A stretch of 32,721 bases of DNA from REEB481 sp964586595 (lineage in GTDB: Bacteria > Bacteroidota > Bacteroidia > NS11-12g > UBA955), in assembly GCA_964586595.1 (NCBI GenBank), contig CAZPHB010000024.1, positions 1 to 32,721 of the forward strand, given 5' to 3'. Position numbers and translations under genes: made by a program. The first letter of the stretch is position 1. The number at the start of each line of letters is the position of its first letter. This document shows positions 14,940-23,765 of this stretch, piece by piece. The notes under the pieces were generated by a model. The model made no database searches. It had not been told where the DNA came from and saw only the letters and a list, made by a program, of their open reading frames with translations.

Positions 14940-17780
14940 ATGAGCGCCATCAAACGCATTGTAATGCTTGCCTGGGCATCTTTTGGACTCTTTCCGGTCC
15001 TGCTTCACGCCCAGATCATCACCGGCCGTGTTGTAGAAGCAGACTCGCTCCAACCACTGCAAGGTGCGGTGATCCGAAACCTCAGCAACGGTAAAACCAC
15101 AGAAAGCGCTGCCGACGGTAGTTTTTCCATTGCCGCCGTTGCGGGAAATAAACTGGAGGCCTTGTTTGTTGGCTTCAAACTTCAAACCCAAACACTGAAT
15201 TCGGGCGCAACCTCCATAGAGTTTCGCCTGCTGAAGGAAGCTGCCGATGAGCGCACGCTGGTAATCAAAGCCAGTCGCCTGAAAGATAAAATCAAAGAAG
15301 GCGGACTTACGGTAGAAAGCATGAGCGCGCAATCCATCAAAGAAACCCCTGCCAGTGATTTCTATGAAGGACTGGGCCATCTGCGCGGCGTCGATGTGAC
15401 GGCAGCCAGCCTTGGCTTTCGCATCGTGAATACCCGCGGGTTCAATAGCACCAGTCCTGTGCGCAGCCTGCAGTTGATTGACGGCGTGGACAATCAGGCT
15501 CCGGGATTAAACTTTTCTCTGGGAAATTTTCTGGGTGCGAATGAATTGGACGTGGCCAATACCGAAATCGTAGTGGGCGCTTCCAGCGCATTTTACGGAC
15601 CGAATGCCTTTAACGGTGTCATCAGCATGACCACCAAAAGTCCTTGGAAACACCAGGGTTTGTCGGCTCAGGTGAAAATTGGCGAACGCGACCTCGGACA
15701 AGTCATGCTTCGTTATGCCAAAGCGTATAAAGATAAAAAGGGCAGGGAGGTCTTTGCGTTCAAAACAGGACTGAGCTACATGCGCGCCTATGACTGGGTA
15801 GCAGATAATTCCGATCCAACCTTAGACAGCAAAGCCGGAAGAGAAAATCCAGGTGGCTATGATGCGGTGAATGTTTACGGCGATGAAGTATTCGGTACGG
15901 CCGCCAACGACCAGATTTCCATGGAAAGCCGCCGCCGTACACCCGGGCTTGGTGCCTATTACAGAAATGGTTACGCAGAGCGCGAGTTGGTAGATTACAA
16001 TACCCGCAACCTGAAAACAAATGTCTTGCTGGCCTACAAACCCAACAGCAAAAATGAACTCCAGTATGCCTTCAATTTTGGAACCGGTACTACGGTATAT
16101 CAGGGCGACAATCGCTACAGCCTGAAAGACATCCTGTTTTTCCAAAACCGTGTGGAATGGATGGGCCGTAAAGGCCACCTCCGCTTCTATGCCACCAATG
16201 AAGATGCAGGCAATACGTATGATGCGGTACTTACGGCCTTCCTCTTGCAGAACGATGCCAAACCCGGTGGGTACTGGTTTTCTGATTATCAGAACTATTG
16301 GCTGAACAATATGGTTGGAAAGGTGAAAAGCTTACCTGGCTACAACCAGCTTGGCACTTTTGTACCGGGTTTACCCAATTACAACCCGAACTGGGCTTCC
16401 GACCAGGAAGCGCTGCTGCGCAAATACTCCGACAGTTTATTCCGCTGGCATGCCATTACAAGGGCTCAAACCAACAAAGGCACCAACTACCAGGGCTTGG
16501 CATATCCTGATCCGTATTACAACCGCCTGACTCCGGGCACGCCCGAGTTTGATGCCATGAAAGAGAAGTTCACTTCCGCATACAGCTACAACAGGGAAGG
16601 AGGGCCAACCGGTTCAAGGTTTTATGACCGCTCCGCCTTGTTTCACCTCACTGGTGAGCGCAGGTATTTCTGGGGTGGAACCAAAATTACCACCGGGTTC
16701 AGTGCCCGATTGTACCGGCCTAATTCCAATGGAACGATTTTCCTGGACACCGGCACGGTGCGCATCCAAAATGCCGAAGCCGGCGTTTATGTAGGCATAG
16801 AAAGAAAACTTTGGGACAATAGGTGGAAGATCAACGCCGCCGCAAGGGTAGATAAAAACCAGAACTTCCCAATACTGGTTTCTCCGGCTGCCTCCATCAT
16901 TTATACCAGAAACAAGAACAATACCTGGCGTGCCGGATTCAGCAGTGCCATTCGAAATCCAACGTTGCAGGATCAATTCCTCTACTACAATGTGGGAAGA
17001 GCCATTCTGCTCGGAAATAAGAACGGCATCAACAACGTATGCGAACTCGATAATTTCGTTGACTTCCTAAATACACTGAACAGAGATACCCTGAAGCGAA
17101 TTGACATTCCGGCCATACGTCCGGAAAGCGTACGCACGTTTGAGTTGGGTTACAAGGGGATTCTGTACAACGGGAAGTTGATGGTGGATGCCGGATATTA
17201 CCTGAGTTATTACACCAATTTCATTGGATACCGGCTTGCTGTGGATGTGGAATTTGATTCTGCATTATTCCTTCCGAAAACAGCCCAATTGTATCGCGTT
17301 GCCTCCAACAGTCGCGATGTGGTAAGCACCCAAGGGTTCTCGGCCGGGGTAAGCTATTTCTTTGCCAGAGAATTTACCGTGGGTGGCAACTGGAGCTGGA
17401 ATGTTCTGGATCGCCGCGGAAGTACCGACCCGCTCATCCCTGCGTTCAATACACCACGTCATAAATTCAACCTGATGTTTGGTGCTTCAGACATGATGCG
17501 CAAGTTCAATTTCGCCGGAAAAGAGCGCAACATGCAACATGTCGGTTTCAACATCAACTTTAAATATGTTGAAGGGTACAGGTTTGAAGGCTCTCCGCAA
17601 TTCACCGGCGATGTGCCTTCCTACTATATGCTCGATGCACAGGTGAGCAAACTAATCACAAAATGGAAGTCCACTTTAAAGCTCGGTGCTTCCAATCTTA
17701 CCAACAATATGGTGTTTCAGGTGTACGGCGGACCAAGGATCGGTCGCATGGCCTACATCAGCCTCACTTACGAGCCATGA
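14940..17780 (+). CDS. TonB-dependent outer-membrane receptor
   Basis: The 946-residue protein has a signal peptide (1-25, ending LLHAQ). A carboxypeptidase-regulatory-like beta domain follows (~26-100; ITGRVVEADSLQPLQGAVI), then a plug (~125-230; NTRGFNSTSPVRSLQLIDGV, IVVGASSAFYGPNAFNGVIS) and a long beta-barrel ending in aromatic-rich MAYISLTYEP. Receptors of this class import a bound ligand through the outer membrane with TonB energy. No SusD-like partner lies beside it, so it is not a canonical SusCD pair, and the ligand is unknown. The ATG at 14940 is chosen because it opens a good signal peptide. An in-frame ATG at 14880, 5 bp after the previous stop, would add 20 basic residues. Confidence 0.9.
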   Translation: MSAIKRIVMLAWASFGLFPVLLHAQIITGRVVEADSLQPLQGAVIRNLSNGKTTESAADGSFSIAAVAGNKLEALFVGFKLQTQTLNSGATSIEFRLLKEAADERTLVIKASRLKDKIKEGGLTVESMSAQSIKETPASDFYEGLGHLRGVDVTAASLGFRIVNTRGFNSTSPVRSLQLIDGVDNQAPGLNFSLGNFLGANELDVANTEIVVGASSAFYGPNAFNGVISMTTKSPWKHQGLSAQVKIGERDLGQVMLRYAKAYKDKKGREVFAFKTGLSYMRAYDWVADNSDPTLDSKAGRENPGGYDAVNVYGDEVFGTAANDQISMESRRRTPGLGAYYRNGYAERELVDYNTRNLKTNVLLAYKPNSKNELQYAFNFGTGTTVYQGDNRYSLKDILFFQNRVEWMGRKGHLRFYATNEDAGNTYDAVLTAFLLQNDAKPGGYWFSDYQNYWLNNMVGKVKSLPGYNQLGTFVPGLPNYNPNWASDQEALLRKYSDSLFRWHAITRAQTNKGTNYQGLAYPDPYYNRLTPGTPEFDAMKEKFTSAYSYNREGGPTGSRFYDRSALFHLTGERRYFWGGTKITTGFSARLYRPNSNGTIFLDTGTVRIQNAEAGVYVGIERKLWDNRWKINAAARVDKNQNFPILVSPAASIIYTRNKNNTWRAGFSSAIRNPTLQDQFLYYNVGRAILLGNKNGINNVCELDNFVDFLNTLNRDTLKRIDIPAIRPESVRTFELGYKGILYNGKLMVDAGYYLSYYTNFIGYRLAVDVEFDSALFLPKTAQLYRVASNSRDVVSTQGFSAGVSYFFAREFTVGGNWSWNVLDRRGSTDPLIPAFNTPRHKFNLMFGASDMMRKFNFAGKERNMQHVGFNINFKYVEGYRFEGSPQFTGDVPSYYMLDAQVSKLITKWKSTLKLGASNLTNNMVFQVYGGPRIGRMAYISLTYEP

Positions 17781-17836
17781 TGTTTGAAAACCCACCCTTT
17801 TCGCGTAGTTTAGCCCCCGAAATTAAACCAATCAAC

Positions 17837-19363
17837 ATGAAGAAAATACTACTTTCAACCGCTTCACTGCTTGTAGCTGTGTCCGCCATGGCACAGACCA
17901 AGTATGTGGACATCATGTACCCTGAATCAAGTATTCAGGTTACCAAGAACATTGAGTACGCCACGCACATCACGGTTCTTCCCGTATTGTTTGGTGGAAA
18001 CCCTGCACCTGAAAACCTTTCCATGGACATCTACAGTTCCACCGGAAACACAGATGCTGCCAAGCCATTGGTTATCTTTCTGCATACCGGAAACTTCCTT
18101 CCACGTTACGTGAACAACGGAACTTCTGGTGCGCGCGACGACAGCGCTACTGTTGCCTTCTGCAAAAGGTTGGCCCAAAGAGGTTATGTAGTGGCTTCAA
18201 TCAGCTACCGCCTTGGATGGAATCCTGCGAGTCCTGATGAAAACGTACGTCGCGAAACCATCATCAACGCTGCATACCGCGGGGTTCAGGATTTGGCTGC
18301 CTGCGTGCGTTTCTTCAAAAAGAACGCAAAAACCGGAGGAAATACCTACGCCGTGGATACCACCAAAATTGCCATTGGTGGTCAGGGTACCGGTGGGTAC
18401 ATCACCCTTGCCTATTCAACGCTGGATCGCCAGTCTGAAATCCGCATCGAGAAGTTCTACAACGTGATTGCAAATCGCTGGATGGTTCAGGACAGCTTGC
18501 TGATGGGTGACCGCAACGGATTTAAAATCCCCGGAACTGTTGGTCAGCTGGTTATTGAAAACCACAAAGGCCATACTTCCGATGTAAATATTTCTTTCAA
18601 CATTGGTGGTGCACTTGGCGACAGCAGCTGGTTGGAAAAGGGAAGCCTTCCCATCATCAGCGTGCACAGCATTCAGGATCCATTTGCTCCGTACAAATTG
18701 GGTATTGTAAGCGTACCCGGAACCAATCCTCCGCTGAACGTTGTGGACGTTTCCGGCAGTTACGACGTGATGGAACGCACCAACAAATTCGGCAACAATG
18801 CTTCTTACAAAGGAAAAGTGTACGATGTGTACACCATGCAGGCCAACAAGCTGAACAACGGCTTAGATGGTTTGTTCCCGATTGCCGGAGCTGCCAATGC
18901 TTCAGGTCCTTATGAGTGGTGGGATACTACTGCCATTAAAGCCCTGGGTCTGCCAAATACTGCAACCATCCTGAAGAACGCCGATGCTACCAACCCATTG
19001 CATAAAGTATTGGGTAAAAGCCGTGCCATGTTGTATGTGGACAGCATCATGGGTTATGTAGCTCCCCGTTTGGCGGTTTCTATGGGTCTGGTGGCATCTG
19101 TAGGTGTGGACGAGCAGGATCTTGCTTCCAACATCACTTTGTTCCCTAACCCCAGCAATGGAAACATCCAGATTGTTAACAACTGGAACAACCGCAACAT
19201 GGACGCCATCGCCATCCGCGACATCAACGGAAAAACTGTGTTTGAAAGCAAGGTTTCCGGAACTGTTGCAACATTCAACAACCTCGGCCTTAAGCCAGGT
19301 GTGTACATGGTTGATATTGCCATGACCGGCGGAATTGCACGCCAGAAATTGGTGGTTCAGTAA
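17837..19363 (+). CDS. Secreted alpha/beta-hydrolase-like protein with T9SS signal, nucleophile absent
   Basis: The 508-residue protein has a signal peptide (1-20, ending SAMAQ). Its hydrolase-like core has FLHTGNFLP (81-89, oxyanion-loop position), SYRLGW (123-128) and IAIGGQGTGGY (178-188). The last is the nucleophile elbow, but the Ser of G-x-S-x-G is Gly184. Either the enzyme is inactive or it works differently. The C-terminal ~75 residues (NITLFPNPSNGNIQIVNNW onward) are a T9SS type A sorting domain. The ATG at 17837 is used; the frame is open upstream only because it overlaps the receptor gene. TTTG (17783) and TAGTTTAG (17806) form a weak promoter candidate. A 12-bp terminator hairpin follows the gene. 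Confidence 0.82.
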   Translation: MKKILLSTASLLVAVSAMAQTKYVDIMYPESSIQVTKNIEYATHITVLPVLFGGNPAPENLSMDIYSSTGNTDAAKPLVIFLHTGNFLPRYVNNGTSGARDDSATVAFCKRLAQRGYVVASISYRLGWNPASPDENVRRETIINAAYRGVQDLAACVRFFKKNAKTGGNTYAVDTTKIAIGGQGTGGYITLAYSTLDRQSEIRIEKFYNVIANRWMVQDSLLMGDRNGFKIPGTVGQLVIENHKGHTSDVNISFNIGGALGDSSWLEKGSLPIISVHSIQDPFAPYKLGIVSVPGTNPPLNVVDVSGSYDVMERTNKFGNNASYKGKVYDVYTMQANKLNNGLDGLFPIAGAANASGPYEWWDTTAIKALGLPNTATILKNADATNPLHKVLGKSRAMLYVDSIMGYVAPRLAVSMGLVASVGVDEQDLASNITLFPNPSNGNIQIVNNWNNRNMDAIAIRDINGKTVFESKVSGTVATFNNLGLKPGVYMVDIAMTGGIARQKLVVQ

Positions 19364-19386
19364 GCCATCCTGATTATTTATCTGAT

Positions 19387-19420
19387 GAAAGGAGCCGCAT
19401 GTGCGGCTCCTTTCTTTTTT
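19387..19420 (+). terminator. Rho-independent terminator after the secreted-protein group
   Basis: A perfect 12-bp stem (GAAAGGAGCCGC / GCGGCTCCTTTC) with an ATGT loop is followed by a T tract. Confidence 0.92.
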
Positions 19421-19451
19421 TCATGCACTGTGCGCGTAAATTCGCAACATC

Positions 19452-20498
19452 ATGAGGGGCTGGTGGTGGAAATTTTCAGGGATTGTCCTGTTGGCCTATG
19501 TGCTCTTTTTCGGACTCCGGGTTCCGCTCAGGCCCGCTATTGCCGGTGTGGATGCGGCTGGAAAGCTCAGCGTGCGCAGTGGCGACAGCGCCGTGACAGT
19601 GAACATTCAAGGCTTTAACACCTTCTTCTCACAGGTGAAGCCGCTTGTAGTATTGAAAAAGGACAGCGTTTGTTTCGTTGCCCAATCAATGGATCATTCC
19701 AACAACATGCTTCAGGCCAGGTTTACACTTCAACTTGGCCGAAACATTCAGGAACACCTGATGCTCAACCTGATTACATGGGACAGCATCCATGGGTTCA
19801 TGGAATTTGACAACGCCCTTGCACTGGAACACAGTCCTGCAGATTCTGTGGGAGTGGGAACCATTGCGGTCAACCCTTTGAAAGACAAAAAAGACGTGAC
19901 ATTCCAGGGACTTACGTTCCCATACAGGAGCATCCTGGAGGAAACCGTGCGCAATTTGTTGTTTCATGTGCCGCAATGGTTCAGCATGATTTTTTTGTTG
20001 CTTGTTGCGGCCATTTACAGTGGTATATACTTGAGGAGTGGTAAGCTCGAACACGACAACATCGCATCCGCATTTACCTCTATTGCTGTTTTGGCCGGTA
20101 TTTTGGGAACCCTTACCGGCTCGGCATGGGCGCGTGCAACCTGGGATGCATGGTGGACCAGCGACCCCAAGCTGAATGGAGTTGCTGTTGGATTGGCCAT
20201 GTACCTCGCGTATTTAATCCTCAGGGCTTCTTTGGACGACCGTCATCAACGGGCAAGGCTTGCGGCCGTGTATAATCTGTTTGTGTTCCCTGTGTTCATC
20301 GCGCTGATTGTGGTGATGCCCCGTTTATCTGCAGTGTCGTTACATCCGGGTAGCGGTGATTCAGTGAATTTCAGCCAGTATGATATGGACAATACACTGC
20401 GTATGTTCTTTTATCCTGCGGTGATTGGCTGGACCCTGTTGTACGTTTGGATGGCAACGCTGCGTATTCGCGTGAATAAACTATTGCTGAAGAAATAA
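19452..20498 (+). CDS. ccmC: Cytochrome c maturation protein CcmC (heme handling), extended N-terminus
   Basis: The 348-residue membrane protein has one N-terminal transmembrane segment (~9-27), a periplasmic domain (~28-165), and then five hydrophobic segments. The CcmC core shows the two heme-ligand regions, LLFHVPQWFSM (~167-177) and SLHPG (~297-301). The tryptophan-rich heme-handling motif is WDAWWTSDPKL. CcmC passes heme to CcmE in the periplasm. The added periplasmic domain is absent from the Escherichia coli protein; I believe similar extensions occur in other Bacteroidota. A TAAATTCG box at 19437 is a weak promoter candidate. The ccmD-ccmE-ccmF genes follow with 12 bp or negative spacing, so this is one operon. 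Confidence 0.88.
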   Translation: MRGWWWKFSGIVLLAYVLFFGLRVPLRPAIAGVDAAGKLSVRSGDSAVTVNIQGFNTFFSQVKPLVVLKKDSVCFVAQSMDHSNNMLQARFTLQLGRNIQEHLMLNLITWDSIHGFMEFDNALALEHSPADSVGVGTIAVNPLKDKKDVTFQGLTFPYRSILEETVRNLLFHVPQWFSMIFLLLVAAIYSGIYLRSGKLEHDNIASAFTSIAVLAGILGTLTGSAWARATWDAWWTSDPKLNGVAVGLAMYLAYLILRASLDDRHQRARLAAVYNLFVFPVFIALIVVMPRLSAVSLHPGSGDSVNFSQYDMDNTLRMFFYPAVIGWTLLYVWMATLRIRVNKLLLKK

Positions 20499-20510
20499 AA
20501 AACTGAAATC

Positions 20511-20753
20511 ATGAATTCCGGTTTGAATCATACCATGAGAAAAATACTACTGAGCATGCTGTTGTTTCTGGGTTTTGGAGCCGCACTTAAAGCCTCGGAT
20601 GCCGCCCAGATGCTGCGCGCCAACGGAAAGAATAATGCAGTCATTGCGGTTTTGGCGATCATTTTTACCGGGTTGGTCGTTTGGATGATTCGCATGGATC
20701 GAAAAGTAAACCGCATGGAACAGGAACAGAAAAAATCCGGAACACCGTCATGA
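20511..20753 (+). CDS. ccmD: CcmD-family small membrane protein
   Basis: This 80-residue protein has a leader-like hydrophobic start (KILLSMLLFLGFGAAL), a main membrane segment (NAVIAVLAIIFTGLVVWMI) and a charged tail RMDRKVNRMEQEQ. This matches the short CcmD proteins that help release holo-CcmE from CcmC. Sequence conservation in the family is poor, so position between ccmC and ccmE is the main support. An in-frame ATG at 20535 (MRKILLS) is an equally possible start. The stop overlaps the ccmE start in ATGA. Confidence 0.78.
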   Translation: MNSGLNHTMRKILLSMLLFLGFGAALKASDAAQMLRANGKNNAVIAVLAIIFTGLVVWMIRMDRKVNRMEQEQKKSGTPS

Positions 20754-21157
20754 AACTTGTACATATTTTAGGCATCATTTTTATTGGTATTGCGCTCGCC
20801 TTTGTGGTGAGTTTGTACGGCAATCCAACAAAATATGTGTCTTTCCCGGAAGCGGCTAAGTACGCTGGAGAAAACCCTGATAAGGAATACCATGTGGTGG
20901 CACGATTGGATAAAAAGCGCGATTTGGAATACAATCCCAGGCAAAATCCAAACTACTGTGCGTTTTACGCCATTGATTCGTTAGATAATCCGGCAAAAGT
21001 GGTGTACCACAATGCGAAACCCCAGGACATAGAGCGCACGGAAAAAATTGTATTGATCGGGAAATGGTCTCAAGACCATTTCGAAGCTACATCCATTTTG
21101 AGTAAGTGTCCGAGTAAATATAACGAAGAACTGAGCAAGGAGCAGCTTTCTCGCTGA
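20750..21157 (+). CDS. ccmE: Cytochrome c maturation heme chaperone CcmE, Cys-type
   Basis: The 135-residue protein has an N-terminal membrane anchor (~4-22) and an OB-fold-like periplasmic part (GKWSQDHFEATSILSKC). CcmE carries heme covalently from CcmC to CcmF. The classical heme-binding His (LAKHDENY in E. coli) is replaced here by Cys120 in CPSKY. This matches the C-x3-Y variant known from Desulfovibrio and archaeal CcmE. The start ATG overlaps the ccmD stop, and the stop overlaps the ccmF start (TGATG). The longer open frame upstream lies inside ccmD and is not used. Confidence 0.88.
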   Translation: MKLVHILGIIFIGIALAFVVSLYGNPTKYVSFPEAAKYAGENPDKEYHVVARLDKKRDLEYNPRQNPNYCAFYAIDSLDNPAKVVYHNAKPQDIERTEKIVLIGKWSQDHFEATSILSKCPSKYNEELSKEQLSR

Positions 21158-23745
21158 TGAACGAACCCGAAATTGCTTTTAATGGCGAGCATCTGTGGAT
21201 TGGCAATCTGGGCCATGCCCTGGTAGTTCTTGCATTCTGTACCGCCTTGTTCGGGGCCATTTTTTACTGGTTATCTGTAGAAAAAAATGATGCGTCGTTG
21301 CGTAAAGCAGGACGCTGGATGTTCCTGATTCATGCCGGTTCCGTATTGGGCGTTTTTGTTTCCCTGTTCATCATCATTCAGAACCATTACTACGAATACC
21401 AATACGCCTGGCAGCACAGCAGCAATGCGCTTCCATTGAAATACATGATTTCCTGTTTCTGGGAAGGGCAGGAGGGCAGTTTCCTGCTCTGGATGTTTTG
21501 GCATGCACTCATCGGGGTTGTTTTGGTATTTAGCGCCAAGTCATGGGAAAGTCCGGTGATGGCCATCATGTCTTTGGTGCAGGTAGCCTTGTCAACCATG
21601 TTGTTGGGCATAGGCGAGGCCCCTTTTAACATTGGCAGCAGCCCATTTGAGCTTACCCGGGTAGTAAGTCCGGATCTGCTTCAGGTGCCGGTACTGCAAA
21701 CTTTGGGTAAGGCCAATTACCTGCAAATTTTGAAAGACGGAAACGGGTTGAATCCGCTGTTGCAGAATTATTGGATGGTGATTCATCCGCCCACCTTGTT
21801 CTTGGGTTTTGCCACAGCCATCGTTCCGTTTGCTTATGCCATGGCCGGTATCTGGACAGGCAGGCTCCGGCAGTGGCTCACACCTGCACTTATTTGGGGA
21901 TTGATTTGCAGCGGTGTGTTGGGAACCGGAATCATCATGGGTGGTTTCTGGGCGTATGAATCGCTTTCCTTTGGAGGTTATTGGGCCTGGGATCCGGTGG
22001 AAAATGCATCCCTGATGCCGTGGTTGTTGCTCATTGCGGCAGTACACTTGATTCTTGTGGCACGTGCTACCGGCAAACATTTGATCACGGCGATGCTGTT
22101 GGTGAGTATTTCCTTCTTCCTGGTACTTTATGCCACTTTTCTTACCCGCAGCGGGATTTTAGGTGACGCCAGCGTTCACAGTTTTACCGATTTAGGCATG
22201 AGCGGACAGCTGCTGCTGTTCCTGTTTATGTTCATATTTATATCCATACTGTTCAGTACACCTGCGGGTGTGCAGCGTCAGTGGTTGGGCGTAGCATTCG
22301 TTGCCCTGATCATGATCAATCTGGTGCCGGCTGTTTTGGAAGCCGGTGGACATAAAACCCATTCCAATGTGGTATTGGGCATCCGCATACTTGACATGCT
22401 GGCGTTTGTGGGTGGCATGGTGTTTTTTGTGCGGAATCTGACCCTGCAGCTGAAGCCGGAGAAAGAGGAAGAGCAATTATTCAGCAGGGAACTCTGGATG
22501 TTGGCAGGAAGTCTGGCCATCGTATTAAGTCTGGTGCAGGTATTCCTGAGCACCAGCAATCCTGTTTGGAACAAATTATTCGGGTTGAATCTGGGTACCC
22601 TGAAAGAAGCAGATTACAACCAAGTTCAGTTGTGGTTGGCCATGCCCATCCTGCTGTTCATTGGAGCTACCCAATTCCTTGCTTACCGTAAATCCGACAG
22701 GCAGAAACTTGGACGCGACATACTGTTGGGTGCATCCATCGCACTTGCCCTTACCGTAGCGGTAAATTTTTCATTCCGAATCATCAGCTTTAAATACCTG
22801 CTCTTCTTGTTCTTGGGTGTGTATGCCGTGGTTTCCAACGTATTGTACCTGTATCGTCAAAAGCATAAGCTCAAGTTGGGTGGAGCTTCTATAGCGCATG
22901 CCGGTTTCGGTATTTTGATGGTGGGCGTGCTCATTTCTTCTGTCAACAAACAGGTTTTAAGTGCCGTGCCGGCAGATCCAACAGGCAAAACGCCAACACT
23001 CGCAGAGAATATCACCCTGTATAAGGAACGCACGGCCATGATGCGTCCCTATGAAGTGGAGTTCAAAGGCTTCAAACAAGATGGTCTGAACAAGTATTTT
23101 CAAATCCACTTCACCAAAAGAAATCCCAAAGATTCGAGCATCACCGACAGCTTCTCTCTGTATCCGCTGGCACAGAATAATCCAAAGATGGGTTTGCTGG
23201 CCGAGCCGGATACCAGGCATTACCTATGGGCAGATTTGTTTACCCATGTGAGTTATGAAAGCAGCCTGGAGCAAGAGGAGCCGTTTGGAGATTTTAAAAC
23301 CGATACGTTCACGCTGTTTCGTTCCAAACTCAGCCCCGATGGCCTCAGGAAAATAACCTTGGATTCCATCATCACAACCAAGGAAGAGTCCACCGGAACC
23401 ATCCGCATCCAACCGCGATTTAGCGTGGAAACACTTGATGGCGTGTTTCATGCAATGCCCTACCACGATTATCAGCTGAACCTGGGTTTGATCGGATCCA
23501 GAGACACCATTCTGGATGCAGCCGGCTTGCTGATGCGTTTCGATAAATTCAATCCGGACAACAACAACCTGCCAGCGTCTCAGGTAATTGTAACAACCGG
23601 AATTCGTGAGCCACGCCGGGATTTCGTGGTGCTTAAAGCCATACTGTTTCCCTGGATCAATTTGGTTTGGGCCGGTACCATCATCATGGTCATTGGCTTT
23701 ACCATGTCTATCCTGCGGCGACGTGCAGAACCGTCTGCAGCCTAA
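21157..23745 (+). CDS. ccmF: Cytochrome c heme lyase subunit CcmF
   Basis: The 862-residue polytopic membrane protein has the CcmF landmarks: YQYAWQHSSNALP near residue 85, WMVIHPPTLFLGF (His ~210, heme ligand region), the WWD-type segment GGYWAWDPVENASLMPW (~272-288) and ASVHSF (His ~334). Many hydrophobic helices follow, with a periplasmic domain near 610-830 and a final helix (WINLVWAGTIIMVIGFTM). CcmF attaches heme from CcmE to apocytochrome c. Translation is probably coupled to ccmE. A short gap (20 bp) leads to the DUF2520 gene, which may be read in the same transcript. Confidence 0.93.
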   Translation: MNEPEIAFNGEHLWIGNLGHALVVLAFCTALFGAIFYWLSVEKNDASLRKAGRWMFLIHAGSVLGVFVSLFIIIQNHYYEYQYAWQHSSNALPLKYMISCFWEGQEGSFLLWMFWHALIGVVLVFSAKSWESPVMAIMSLVQVALSTMLLGIGEAPFNIGSSPFELTRVVSPDLLQVPVLQTLGKANYLQILKDGNGLNPLLQNYWMVIHPPTLFLGFATAIVPFAYAMAGIWTGRLRQWLTPALIWGLICSGVLGTGIIMGGFWAYESLSFGGYWAWDPVENASLMPWLLLIAAVHLILVARATGKHLITAMLLVSISFFLVLYATFLTRSGILGDASVHSFTDLGMSGQLLLFLFMFIFISILFSTPAGVQRQWLGVAFVALIMINLVPAVLEAGGHKTHSNVVLGIRILDMLAFVGGMVFFVRNLTLQLKPEKEEEQLFSRELWMLAGSLAIVLSLVQVFLSTSNPVWNKLFGLNLGTLKEADYNQVQLWLAMPILLFIGATQFLAYRKSDRQKLGRDILLGASIALALTVAVNFSFRIISFKYLLFLFLGVYAVVSNVLYLYRQKHKLKLGGASIAHAGFGILMVGVLISSVNKQVLSAVPADPTGKTPTLAENITLYKERTAMMRPYEVEFKGFKQDGLNKYFQIHFTKRNPKDSSITDSFSLYPLAQNNPKMGLLAEPDTRHYLWADLFTHVSYESSLEQEEPFGDFKTDTFTLFRSKLSPDGLRKITLDSIITTKEESTGTIRIQPRFSVETLDGVFHAMPYHDYQLNLGLIGSRDTILDAAGLLMRFDKFNPDNNNLPASQVIVTTGIREPRRDFVVLKAILFPWINLVWAGTIIMVIGFTMSILRRRAEPSAA

Positions 23746-23765
23746 ATGGGATATACCTTGAACTC

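Noticed and set aside
17663..17836. N-terminal extension of the hydrolase-like protein
   Set aside because: It overlaps the receptor gene out of frame and would bury a clear signal peptide.
23667..23765. N-terminal extension of the DUF2520 protein
   Set aside because: It lies inside ccmF. The ATG at 23766 directly precedes the Rossmann motif.
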